Source of the DNA: Prevotella sp. | GTDB lineage: Bacteria; Bacteroidota; Bacteroidia; Bacteroidales; Bacteroidaceae | Length of the DNA stretch: 7,245 bases | Assembly: GCA_022732315.1 (NCBI GenBank) | Contig: JAIJUV010000125.1 | Span: forward strand, 1-7,245 | Reading direction: 5' to 3' | Translations under genes and position numbers: made by a program | The notes under the pieces: generated by a model | Told to the model about the DNA's origin: nothing | Seen by the model: the letters and a program-made list of their open reading frames with translations, nothing else | Databases searched by the model: none | In this document: piece after piece, positions 1 through 6,152 of the stretch | Layout: each line of letters opens with the position of its first letter | How positions within the stretch are numbered: position 1 is the stretch's first letter

Positions 1-435
1 GCAGAGCAGGAGGCTAAGGCTCAGGCTGCCGCTGCCGAGAAGGGTAAGGTTGCCAAGGAGGCTGGTGAGAAGTTCCTTGCCGAGAACGGCAAGAAGGATG
101 GTGTCATCACTACTAAGAGCGGTTTGCAGTATCAGATTTTGCGCGAGGGTAACGGTAAGGCTCCTAAGGCTACCGACCAGGTGGAGTGCCACTACGAGGG
201 TACACTCATCGACGGTACTAAGTTTGATAGCTCATACGACCGTGGTCAGACAGCTACCTTCCCATTGAACCAGGTAATCGCTGGTTGGACAGAGGGTCTA
301 CAGTTGATGACCGAGGGTGCGAAGTATCGTTTCTTCATCCCTTATCAGTTGGGTTACGGCGAGCGTGGTGCAGGTGCATCTATCCCTCCATTCTCAGCAT
401 TGATTTTCGATGTAGAGCTCGTTGCCGTGAAGTAA
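1..435 (+). CDS. FKBP-type peptidyl-prolyl cis-trans isomerase, C-terminal part (5' end outside window)
   Basis: The reading frame is open from the first base and ends at TAA 433-435, giving 144 visible residues; the start lies upstream. Residues 1-35 are a charged, alanine-rich stretch ending in AGEKFLAEN, the linker that also joins the two domains in the next two genes. Residues about 40-144 are a complete FKBP_C domain. The residues matching the FKBP12 pocket are all present: Y65, F75-D76, V92-I93, W96, Y119 (in GYGER) and F136. It should therefore catalyse cis-trans isomerisation of prolyl bonds. By analogy with its neighbours it probably has an N-terminal FKBP dimerisation domain and an export signal, but these are not in view. 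Its gene is followed 72 bases later by a second FKBP gene with no terminator or TAnnTTTG promoter between them, so cotranscription is likely. Family assignment is secure; location and length are unknown. Confidence 0.93.
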   Translation, partial: AEQEAKAQAAAAEKGKVAKEAGEKFLAENGKKDGVITTKSGLQYQILREGNGKAPKATDQVECHYEGTLIDGTKFDSSYDRGQTATFPLNQVIAGWTEGLQLMTEGAKYRFFIPYQLGYGERGAGASIPPFSALIFDVELVAVK

Positions 436-507
436 TTCTCACGGATGAGACGTATATAATATAGACGCATATATAAGAGAACAAAGAATATAAACATAAC
501 AGAAAAG

Positions 508-1383
508 ATGAAAAAGTTATTTTTCGGAGCCCTCGTGGCTTGTGTTGCCGCTACATTCGTAGCATGTGGCAATTCTACTCCAAAGGCAGACCTCAAGAAC
601 GATGTTGATACAATGAGCTATGCTATGGGTATGTCTCAGACTCAGGGTCTGAAGGAGTTTATGGTAGAGCGCATGGGCGTGGATACCGCTTACATGGATG
701 ATTTTATCAAGGGTCTTAACGACGGTGCCAACGCTGGTGACGACAAGAAGAAGGCTGCTTACTACGCAGGTATCCAGATTGGTCAGCAGATTTCTAACCA
801 GATGGTTAAGGGTATCAACCACGAGGTGTTCGGCGACGACTCAACCAAGACTATCTCTTTGAAGAACTTCATGGCAGGTTTCATCACCGGAACTACTGGC
901 AAGAAGGGCTTGATGACCGTAGAGCAGGCTGCTAAGGTGGCTCAGGCTAAGATGATGGCCATCAAGGCTAAGAACATGGAGAAGGAATATGGTCCTAACA
1001 AGGCGGCTGGTGAGAAGTTCCTCGCTGCCAACAAGAAGAAGCCAGGAGTGGTAACTCTTCCTTCAGGTGTTCAGTATAAGGTAATCAAGGAGGGTAACGG
1101 CCCTATGCCAAAGGATACATCTATGGTAAAGGTTAACTACGAGGGTAAGACTATCGACGGTAAGGTATTCGATTCATCTTTCAAGCGTGGTCAGGCTGTA
1201 GATCTCCGTGCTAACCAGGTTATCAAGGGTTGGACCGAGGCTTTGGTTCACATGCCAGCAGGTTCTGTTTGGGAGGTTTACATCCCTCAGCAGTTGGCTT
1301 ACGGTGAGCGCGAGCAGGGTCAGATCAAGCCATTCTCAGTATTGATCTTCAAGATTGAGTTGATTTCTGTAGGTGGCAAGTAA
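508..1383 (+). CDS. FKBP-type peptidyl-prolyl isomerase, predicted lipoprotein
   Basis: This 291-residue protein starts with a lysine pair and hydrophobic stretch (MKKLFFGALVACVAATFVAC) ending at Cys20 followed by GN, which reads as a lipoprotein signal; Cys12 in LVAC is an alternative lipid site. No acidic surface-export signal follows the cysteine, so a periplasm-facing lipoprotein is likely. Residues about 30-165 match the helical FKBP_N dimerisation domain (SYAMGMSQTQG, DTAYMDDFIKGL), AGEKFLAAN at 167-175 is the linker, and 185-288 is the FKBP_C catalytic domain. Pocket residues Y211, F221-D222, V238-I239, W242, Y265 and F281 are kept, so it should be an active prolyl isomerase and chaperone of exported proteins. 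The loop before the last strand has IKP where both neighbours have IPP, and K282 replaces the Asp after F281. The start is the first ATG in frame, preceded by an AT-rich leader without a Shine-Dalgarno, as usual in Bacteroidota. It is the middle gene of a three-FKBP run. Confidence 0.94.
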   Translation: MKKLFFGALVACVAATFVACGNSTPKADLKNDVDTMSYAMGMSQTQGLKEFMVERMGVDTAYMDDFIKGLNDGANAGDDKKKAAYYAGIQIGQQISNQMVKGINHEVFGDDSTKTISLKNFMAGFITGTTGKKGLMTVEQAAKVAQAKMMAIKAKNMEKEYGPNKAAGEKFLAANKKKPGVVTLPSGVQYKVIKEGNGPMPKDTSMVKVNYEGKTIDGKVFDSSFKRGQAVDLRANQVIKGWTEALVHMPAGSVWEVYIPQQLAYGEREQGQIKPFSVLIFKIELISVGGK

Positions 1384-1423
1384 TTTTTGTGGGAACTCAT
1401 TTTGAGTAGAGGACTTATAAGAA

Positions 1424-2398
1424 ATGAAGAAATATTTAATGACAGCACTCGTCCTCGTGGCGAGTGCTTCTTTGTTTACTGTTAGTGCAGCAAAGAAGAA
1501 AAAGAATGTAAAGAAGGTAACTCCTGTGGTTCTTGCCACAGAGAGCGATTCGTTGAGTTATGCAGCTGGTGTTCATGCCACACGTGGCTTGATTCCATTC
1601 ATCCAGCAGAGTTATCAGGTAGATACTGCTTACATGGCAGATTTCATCCGCGGTTACGAGGAGGCTATCGCCAAGGCTAATACTCCTCAGGGCACTGCCT
1701 ACATCGTGGGTATGCAGATTGCGCAGATGGTGAACCAGCGCATCCTGCCTGGAACCCGTGAGGAATTGAAGAGTGCCAAGGATTCTATCGATGCAGCCAT
1801 GTTCAGCCGTGGTTTCGTGGCTGCTCTTGCCAACGATACTACCCTCTTCACAGAGAAGAAGGCAGGCGAGTTCAAGACTCAGATCTTGGCGGGCGCTGGC
1901 GAGAAGTTCCTTGCCGAGAATGCCAAGAAGCCTGGTGTAAAGGTGTTGCCTAGCGGATTGCAGTATAAGGTGATCAAGGCTGGCCAGGGCGAGGTGCCTA
2001 AGGCTACCGATGAGGTGGAGGTTATCTACGAGGGCCGTCTCATTGATGGTACCGTATTCGATGCAACATCCAAGCATGGCGGTGCCAAGACCGATAAGTT
2101 CCGTGCCGGCAATCTGATCAAGGGTTGGACCGAGGCGCTCACTACCATGCCTGTAGGCAGCAAGTGGCAGCTCTACATCCCTTACAAGTTGGCTTATGGC
2201 GAGCGCCAGGCTGGTCAGATTCCTCCATACTCTACTTTGGTCTTCGACCTGGAGCTTGTCAGCATCGTTAAGCCTGAGGTTAAGGCTGAGCCTGCTGGCG
2301 AGTTGAAGGAAGATGTAGCCGTAGGAGCAGAGAAGAAGGTGGCAAAAGCATCAGCTAAGTCTGCTGCCAAGAAAGCTGGTTCTAAGAAGAGAAAGTAA
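1424..2398 (+). CDS. FKBP-type peptidyl-prolyl isomerase with signal peptide and basic C-terminal tail
   Basis: This 324-residue protein begins with a signal peptide (about residues 1-23, SLFTVSAA before a run of lysines), with no lipobox, so a soluble periplasmic form is expected. Residues about 38-150 resemble the FKBP_N domain (SLSYAAGVHATRG, DTAYMADFIRGYEE), residues 159-167 carry the GEKFLAEN linker, and 175-281 form FKBP_C. Pocket residues are Y202, F212-D213, L231-I232, W235, Y258 and F274. Leucine replaces the usual valine at 231, and the loop before it is two residues longer than in the two upstream copies (KHGGAKTD). Beyond the fold, residues 283-324 form a tail that starts acidic/proline-rich and ends in an Ala-Lys-rich stretch (about 305-324, ending KKAGSKKRK) absent from the other copies. 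The tail could bind an anionic partner such as LPS, peptidoglycan or nucleic acid; that is inference. The gene follows the second FKBP by 40 bases and ends the run before two hairpins. Confidence 0.93.
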   Translation: MKKYLMTALVLVASASLFTVSAAKKKKNVKKVTPVVLATESDSLSYAAGVHATRGLIPFIQQSYQVDTAYMADFIRGYEEAIAKANTPQGTAYIVGMQIAQMVNQRILPGTREELKSAKDSIDAAMFSRGFVAALANDTTLFTEKKAGEFKTQILAGAGEKFLAENAKKPGVKVLPSGLQYKVIKAGQGEVPKATDEVEVIYEGRLIDGTVFDATSKHGGAKTDKFRAGNLIKGWTEALTTMPVGSKWQLYIPYKLAYGERQAGQIPPYSTLVFDLELVSIVKPEVKAEPAGELKEDVAVGAEKKVAKASAKSAAKKAGSKKRK

Positions 2399-2418
2399 TG
2401 GTCTTTTAGAAGAGAAAA

Positions 2419-2442
2419 ACTGATTTTTTGGTTAAAATCAGT
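2419..2442 (+). other. Small 9-bp hairpin just after the FKBP run
   Basis: The arms actgatttt (2419-2427) and aaaatcagt (2434-2442) are perfect reverse complements around the 6-base loop ttggtt. The hairpin lies 20 bases after the third FKBP stop codon and 8 bases before a much stronger hairpin. The A/T-rich stem is weak on its own and lacks a clean T tract on the plus strand. It may protect the mRNA 3' end or add to termination. Confidence 0.5.
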
Positions 2443-2450
2443 ATAAAAAA

Positions 2451-2494
2451 CAACAAAATGCACGGATATTGCAAAATATTCGTGCATTTTGTTG
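2451..2494 (+). terminator. Strong 20-bp terminator hairpin ending the FKBP run
   Basis: The left arm 2451-2470 pairs with the right arm 2475-2494 over 20 positions, with a single G-U pair (2465 with 2480) as the only imperfection, closed by the GCAA tetraloop 2471-2474, a GNRA-type loop. It is preceded by a run of six A (2445-2450) and followed by tctgtttcg, a weak T-rich stretch. It sits 52 bases after the stop codon of the third FKBP gene and directly before the promoter of the next gene, which is where a terminator should be. The A run before it would also give a T tract on the other strand. Confidence 0.75.
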
Positions 2495-2522
2495 TCTGTT
2501 TCGATAGTTTTTATTAATTTTG
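2491..2522 (+). promoter_or_regulatory. Bacteroidota-type promoter of the Lrp-family gene
   Basis: The -7 box taattttg at 2515-2522 matches TAnnTTTG exactly. At a spacing of 20 bases, gttg at 2491-2494 matches three of four bases of the -33 TTTG. Transcription would start roughly 6-10 bases after the box, leaving a leader of about 40-50 bases before the ATG at 2575. The -33 region touches the end of the preceding terminator hairpin, and the -7 box overlaps the inverted repeat at 2519-2555, which suggests regulation at this promoter. Confidence 0.6.
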
Positions 2523-2555
2523 CTATCTGGTATAGAAATACCTTAAAATAGCAAA
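2519..2555. promoter_or_regulatory. Nested inverted repeat over the promoter, candidate operator
   Basis: An outer pair tttgctat (2519-2526) and atagcaaa (2548-2555) encloses an inner pair ggtat (2529-2533) and atacc (2538-2542) around the four bases agaa. The spacers between outer and inner arms differ (2 and 5 bases), so it could act as a DNA dyad or as an RNA hairpin in the leader. The outer left arm covers the end of the TAnnTTTG box. Lrp/AsnC proteins commonly autoregulate by binding A/T-rich dyads upstream of their own gene, so self-binding by the protein encoded at 2575 is a reasonable inference. Confidence 0.45.
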
Positions 2556-2574
2556 CATAATAATAGAAAAAGAA

Positions 2575-3042
2575 ATGGAAAAAATAGACAATCTTGACAG
2601 AAAGATTCTCGGCATCCTTTCAAAGAATGCCCGTATTCCTTTTAAGGACGTAGCCGCTGAATGCGGAGTTTCTCGTGCAGCCATCCATCAGCGTGTACAG
2701 CACTTGATGGAGGATGGTTTCATCACAGGTAGCGGTTTCGATGTAAACCCTAAGAGCCTGGGTTATTCTACCTGCACATACGTGGGACTTAACCTGGAAC
2801 GTGGTAATATGTATAAGAAGGTGGTAGAAAGACTGCAGAATATTCCTGAGATTGTGGAGTGTCACTTCACAACCGGTTCTTACACCATGCTTCTCAAACT
2901 GTATGCCCGCGACAACGAGCAGCTCATGGACCTGCTCAACAACAAGCTCCAGGCTATCCCAGGCGTAGTTTCTACCGAAACTCTCATCTCGCTTGAGCAG
3001 AGTATCAAGCGCGAGGTGCCTGTTCTTTTGGAGGAAGAGTAA
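2575..3042 (+). CDS. Lrp/AsnC-family transcriptional regulator
   Basis: This 155-residue cytoplasmic protein has the usual family length and layout. Residues 5-52 form an N-terminal winged helix-turn-helix (LDRKILGILSKNAR, then DVAAECGVSRAAIHQRV with the recognition helix around 32-42). Residues about 65-145 form the RAM (ligand-binding, oligomerisation) domain, including TGSYTMLLKLYARD at 100-113 and PGVVSTETLISL at 129-140. In many relatives the segment reads GxYD; here Thr104 stands in place of the Asp, so the effector may differ from the classical leucine or lysine. Family members form dimers to octamers and respond to amino acids. A TAnnTTTG promoter with an overlapping dyad precedes it, suggesting autoregulation, and the fused peptidase gene follows after 25 bases without a terminator. 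Control of the downstream peptidase and cyclase genes is likely but inferred. Confidence 0.93.
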   Translation: MEKIDNLDRKILGILSKNARIPFKDVAAECGVSRAAIHQRVQHLMEDGFITGSGFDVNPKSLGYSTCTYVGLNLERGNMYKKVVERLQNIPEIVECHFTTGSYTMLLKLYARDNEQLMDLLNNKLQAIPGVVSTETLISLEQSIKREVPVLLEEE

Positions 3043-3067
3043 TTTTTTTGTATTTAGAAATAAACAA

Positions 3068-4816
3068 ATGGAAACATTTGACTTGGAGTCGCATCTCAAG
3101 GGTGCGTACTCTTCTTTTCCCGAAGCGAAGCGTCAGCCCCTGATTGGCATCTCTGCCAACTATGAAGGCATTGATGCTACGCTTCGCGACCGTTATTACA
3201 AGCAGGTGATTGCGGCGGGCGGAACGCCTGTCATCATTCCCCCTGTTGCCGACAGCTCAGTCATCGTCAATACCCTGGAGCATCTGGATGGTCTCATCCT
3301 CACCGGTGGCGGCGACCATAACCCGCTGTGGATGGGCGAAGAGCCTTCGCCTCGTCTTCACAACATCAACCAGGAGCGTGATGCGGCAGAACTGATGCTC
3401 ACCCGTCTGGCGTTCAACCGTCAGATTCCGATGCTCGGCATTTGCCGCGGCATCCAGACTCTGGCCATTGCCCTGGGCGGAAAGGTGTATCAGGACATCA
3501 AGCAGCAGGTGAAGCACAGTCAGGATGCCGACCGTTCGGAACCTACCCACAGTGTTGAAATCAAGAAAGATTCCACCTTATATAATATATATGGGGCGGA
3601 GAAGATTTTCGTCAACTCGTTCCACCATCAGGCGGTGAGCGAGCCGGGCAAGCACATGCGCATCATCGCCAAATCTACCGATGGCATCATCGAGGCGATA
3701 GAGAGCAGCGAGTATAAGCAGATTCTCGGTGTACAGTGGCATCCGGAATGGCTCGGCGAGGAAGGTGGAAAGCTTTTCCTGTGGCTTGTAAACCAGGCAA
3801 ACAATTTCTATGCAGCCAAGCAGTTGCATAAGCGCATCCTTACCCTCGATACCCATTGCGATACGCCGATGTTCTTCCCGCAGGGCGTCAAGTTCGACCA
3901 TCGTGATTCCCGCATCCTTGTGGATTTGCATAAGATGACCGACGGTCATCAGGATGCCACCACCATGGTGGCCTATCTGCCGCAGCCTAAGATAGGCGAG
4001 AGCTTCAGCAGCAAGGTGGCTTTCGATGTGCAAGGACCGGCGCAGTATGCCGACCTCATCTTCGACAAGATAGAGGAGATAGTGAGCAAGAACAGCCAGT
4101 ATCTCAGCATCGCCCGCACGCCTACCGATCTCTACAGCGATAAGCGAAAGGGCAGAAAGAGCATCATGCTGGGCATAGAAAACGGTCTAGCCCTGGAGCA
4201 TGACCTGAGCAACGTGAAGCATTTTGCCCAGCGCGGCATCGTCTATATCACCCTCTGTCACAATGGCGACAACGACATCTGCGACAGTGCCCGTGGCTGC
4301 AACACCCACAATGGCGTGAGCAGTTTCGGAGCCAAGGTGATTCAGGAGATGAACCGCCATGGCATTATGGTAGATTTGAGTCATGCCGGAGAGAAGAGTT
4401 TCTACGATGCGCTCGAAATCAGTCAGACCCCTATCGTGTGCAGCCATAGCAGTAGCCGTGCGCTCTGCGATGTTCCCCGCAATCTGACCGACGACCAGAT
4501 GCGTGCCCTGGCGGCTCGTGGCGGTGTGGCGCATACCACGCTCTACCACGGATTCCTGCGCAAGGAGGGAGGAGCAGACATCATGGATGCCATCGCCCAC
4601 CTGGAGCATGCCATCGACGTGATGGGCATCGACCACGTAGGTCTCGGTACCGATTTCGATGGAGATGGAGGCATCCGCGGACTTGCCGATTCTTCTGAAC
4701 TCATCAACTTCACCCTCCAGCTGCTGCGCCGCAAGTACAGCGAGCAGGACATCGCCAAGATTTGGGGAGGCAACTGGCTCAGAGTGATGACGCAGGTACA
4801 GAACTTTGGAAAGTGA
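3068..4816 (+). CDS. Fusion of peptidase C26 (gamma-glutamyl hydrolase-like) and M19 membrane-dipeptidase-like domains
   Basis: The 582-residue protein joins two enzymes. Residues about 24-245 are a class I glutamine-amidotransferase fold of the peptidase C26/PuuD type: LTGGGDHNP (79-86), the nucleophile elbow GICRG with Cys126, and GVQWHPEW with His225 and Glu227 complete the triad. Residues about 255-580 are a peptidase M19 (renal dipeptidase) barrel; the expected zinc ligands are seen as His263 and Asp265 (DTHCD), bridging Glu371 (IENG), His439 (VDLSHAG) and His460 (CSHSS), with Asp529 (GTDFDG) at the catalytic Asp position. Both sites look intact. The start at 3068 is chosen because upstream codons of the open frame (from 2993) overlap the regulator gene and encode no signal peptide; no export signal is seen, so it is probably cytoplasmic. 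Known relatives of the halves cleave gamma-glutamyl amides and dipeptides, so stepwise breakdown of gamma-glutamyl peptides is inferred. It lies between an Lrp-type regulator and a glutaminyl cyclase. Confidence 0.92.
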   Translation: METFDLESHLKGAYSSFPEAKRQPLIGISANYEGIDATLRDRYYKQVIAAGGTPVIIPPVADSSVIVNTLEHLDGLILTGGGDHNPLWMGEEPSPRLHNINQERDAAELMLTRLAFNRQIPMLGICRGIQTLAIALGGKVYQDIKQQVKHSQDADRSEPTHSVEIKKDSTLYNIYGAEKIFVNSFHHQAVSEPGKHMRIIAKSTDGIIEAIESSEYKQILGVQWHPEWLGEEGGKLFLWLVNQANNFYAAKQLHKRILTLDTHCDTPMFFPQGVKFDHRDSRILVDLHKMTDGHQDATTMVAYLPQPKIGESFSSKVAFDVQGPAQYADLIFDKIEEIVSKNSQYLSIARTPTDLYSDKRKGRKSIMLGIENGLALEHDLSNVKHFAQRGIVYITLCHNGDNDICDSARGCNTHNGVSSFGAKVIQEMNRHGIMVDLSHAGEKSFYDALEISQTPIVCSHSSSRALCDVPRNLTDDQMRALAARGGVAHTTLYHGFLRKEGGADIMDAIAHLEHAIDVMGIDHVGLGTDFDGDGGIRGLADSSELINFTLQLLRRKYSEQDIAKIWGGNWLRVMTQVQNFGK

Positions 4817-4840
4817 AGAATGAAGAGTGAAGAACGAAGA
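4813..4840 (+). repeat. Four tandem 7-base repeats (ntGAAGA type)
   Basis: Four back-to-back heptamers are seen: gtgaaga, atgaaga, gtgaaga and acgaaga, sharing a GAAGA core. The first copy contains the TGA stop codon (4814-4816) of the fused peptidase gene, so the array starts at the very end of that gene. Similar short G/A-rich runs are common between Prevotella-like genes as I recall; function is unknown. Confidence 0.7.
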
Positions 4841-4865
4841 ATTCGATAGTTATTAAGTAATCATG

Positions 4866-4900
4866 AAGTTCAAAGTTCAAATCTGAAAGTTCAAAGTAAA
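4866..4900 (+). repeat. 7-base phased repeat of AAGTTCA
   Basis: Five consecutive heptamer steps are seen: aagttca at 4866-4872, 4873-4879 and 4887-4893 are identical, a diverged unit aatctga fills 4880-4886, and aagtaaa fills 4894-4900. The array ends 4 bases before the ATG of the glutaminyl cyclase gene, so it forms that gene's translation leader. It is a different repeat from the GAAGA array 25 bases upstream but has the same unit length. Confidence 0.7.
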
Positions 4901-4904
4901 TACG

Positions 4905-5936
4905 ATGACGAAGAAAATGAAGATAATTTTGGGCTTGGTGGTGGCTGCCGGAGTGGTGGCTGGTACCATCAGCTATAAGAATGCGAACAGTTCGAGTTCG
5001 CCAGATGTTCAGGAGGTAGAGGAAGCCGAGAAGCTGAATCCCGTAGGTCCTGCCTTCAATGCCGATTCGGCGCTGGCTTATTGCCAGGTGCAATGCGATT
5101 TCGGTCCTCGTGTGATGAACAGCGAGGCGCACGATAAGTGTGGCGAATGGATTGTGAGCAAATTCAAGCAGCTTGGCTGCGAGGTGGAGACCCAGAAGGC
5201 CGACCTGAAGGGCTATGATGGCACGATATTGAAGAATACCAATATCATCGCCCACTATAACCCGAAGGCGCAGACCCGCATCCTGCTCTGTGCCCATTGG
5301 GACAGTCGTCCTTGGGCTGATAACGACCCCGACAGTACCAATTGGCGCAAGCCTGTGCTGGCTGCCAACGATGGTGCCAGCGGTGTGGCCGTGATGCTTG
5401 AGCTGGCCCGCCAGTTGCAGGCAGACAAGAAGTTGAATCCGAATATCGGAGTAGATTTCGTATGTTTCGATACGGAAGACTGGGGTACGCCTCAGTGGGC
5501 TGATGTGCAGGATGATGGCGACTCTTGGGCATTGGGTGCGCAGTATTGGAGTGAGAACAAGCCGGATAGTTACAATCCTCGTTACGGCATTCTTCTCGAT
5601 ATGGTAGGCGGTCAGGGTGCCAAGTTCTACCGCGAGGGCATGTCGATGCAGTATGCCGGTGGCATAGTGAAGAAGGTTTGGGCTGCAGCCCGCCAGGCTG
5701 GTTACGGCAGTTATTTCCCTAAGAGTGATGGCGGTATGATTACCGACGATCACATCCCTGTGAATCAGAAGGCGAAGATTCCAACCATCGATGTGATAGC
5801 GTATTACCCAGATTGCCAGCAGAGCAGTTTCGGTCCTACCTGGCATACGGTAATCGATGACATGGCTCATTTGGATAAGAATGTGTTGAAGGCAGTGGGT
5901 CAGACCATGATCCAGGTGCTTTATACGGAGGAATAA
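4905..5936 (+). CDS. Exported M28-family glutaminyl-peptide cyclotransferase (glutaminyl cyclase, type II)
   Basis: This 343-residue protein converts N-terminal glutamine of peptides to pyroglutamate, by family. Residues 5-24 are a hydrophobic signal peptide or anchor after lysines; no lipobox is present, so a periplasmic location, cleaved or anchored, is likely. The M28 zinc-enzyme fold follows: CAHWDSRPW (129-137), Asp156 in AANDGASG as a zinc ligand, Glu191-Asp192 in FDTEDWG (acid/base and zinc ligand), Asp232 in LLDMVGG, and Trp313-His314 in PTWHT. The Trp-His pair and the Glu-Asp pair point to a glutaminyl cyclase rather than an aminopeptidase; animal enzymes have Glu-Glu at the second position, and Asp there fits bacteroidetal enzymes as I recall. 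The start at 4905 is chosen as the first in-frame ATG; Met5 (4917) is possible. The leader holds the AAGTTCA repeats. It is probably read from the upstream regulator promoter, as no TAnnTTTG box is seen in the 88-base gap. Confidence 0.92.
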   Translation: MTKKMKIILGLVVAAGVVAGTISYKNANSSSSPDVQEVEEAEKLNPVGPAFNADSALAYCQVQCDFGPRVMNSEAHDKCGEWIVSKFKQLGCEVETQKADLKGYDGTILKNTNIIAHYNPKAQTRILLCAHWDSRPWADNDPDSTNWRKPVLAANDGASGVAVMLELARQLQADKKLNPNIGVDFVCFDTEDWGTPQWADVQDDGDSWALGAQYWSENKPDSYNPRYGILLDMVGGQGAKFYREGMSMQYAGGIVKKVWAAARQAGYGSYFPKSDGGMITDDHIPVNQKAKIPTIDVIAYYPDCQQSSFGPTWHTVIDDMAHLDKNVLKAVGQTMIQVLYTEE

Positions 5937-5941
5937 AAAAG

Positions 5942-5988
5942 GAAATGAGGGTGGGGCATAAGTACATGACACACCCTCATTTCTTTTT
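5942..5988 (+). terminator. 12-bp intrinsic terminator after the glutaminyl cyclase gene
   Basis: The left arm gaaatgagggtg (5942-5953) pairs perfectly with caccctcatttc (5972-5983) around an 18-base loop, followed directly by five T (5984-5988). The six A before the stem (5935-5940) can pair with this T tract and also give a T tract on the other strand, so it may work in both directions. It begins 5 bases after the stop codon and marks the end of the GC-richer housekeeping block. Confidence 0.88.
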
Positions 5989-6072
5989 GTCTATTTTGGC
6001 AGTAGCGTAGAAGAAGGAGGTAATAATTCCTTTATTTGATTTTGTTAAAGAAAATAAAAAATACAACGATAA

Positions 6073-6104
6073 TTTGTTTTGTATTTGTATTTTTACTATA
6101 TTTG
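6073..6104 (+). promoter_or_regulatory. Near-consensus Bacteroidota promoter before the radical SAM remnant
   Basis: A TTTG at 6073-6076 is followed after exactly 20 bases by tatatttg at 6097-6104, a perfect TAnnTTTG -7 box; this is the best promoter in the window. Transcription would start near 6110, giving a leader of about 40 bases made almost only of A and T. The leader contains an ATG directly followed by TAA (6142-6147), five bases before the ATG at 6153. The promoter would read through the broken radical SAM gene into the PH-domain gene. Confidence 0.75.
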
Positions 6105-6152
6105 CAACATAAATAATAAATTGAATAAAAATAAAATAAAAATGTAACAACT

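Noticed and set aside
448..476. Imperfect repeat agacgtatata / agacgcatata between the first two FKBP genes
   Set aside because: Only two short A/T-rich copies with mismatches; no promoter box or stable hairpin can be supported there.
1381..1407. taatttttg and a 5-bp actca/tgagt pair between FKBP genes 2 and 3 as a promoter or terminator
   Set aside because: The box has one base too many for TAnnTTTG and the hairpin is too short, so cotranscription is the simpler reading.
1436..2077. 213-codon open frame on the minus strand inside the third FKBP gene
   Set aside because: It is antisense to a clearly conserved FKBP gene and has no recognisable domain or leader.
2993..3067. N-terminal extension of the fused peptidase frame by 25 codons, starting at 2993
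   Set aside because: It overlaps the end of the Lrp-family gene, gives a sequence unlike a signal peptide or either domain, and the ATG at 3068 with an AT-rich leader is the natural start.
4779..5972. 397-codon open frame on the minus strand opposite the glutaminyl cyclase
   Set aside because: It runs antisense to a gene with all M28 catalytic residues, is rich in His/Leu/Ile/Arg in a way typical of the reverse of coding DNA, and matches no family I recognise.
6014..6032. Perfect Shine-Dalgarno-like aaggaggt and a small aagga/tcctt pair
   Set aside because: No start codon with an open frame follows at the right distance, and the other genes here do not use such sites, so it is probably chance or a remnant.
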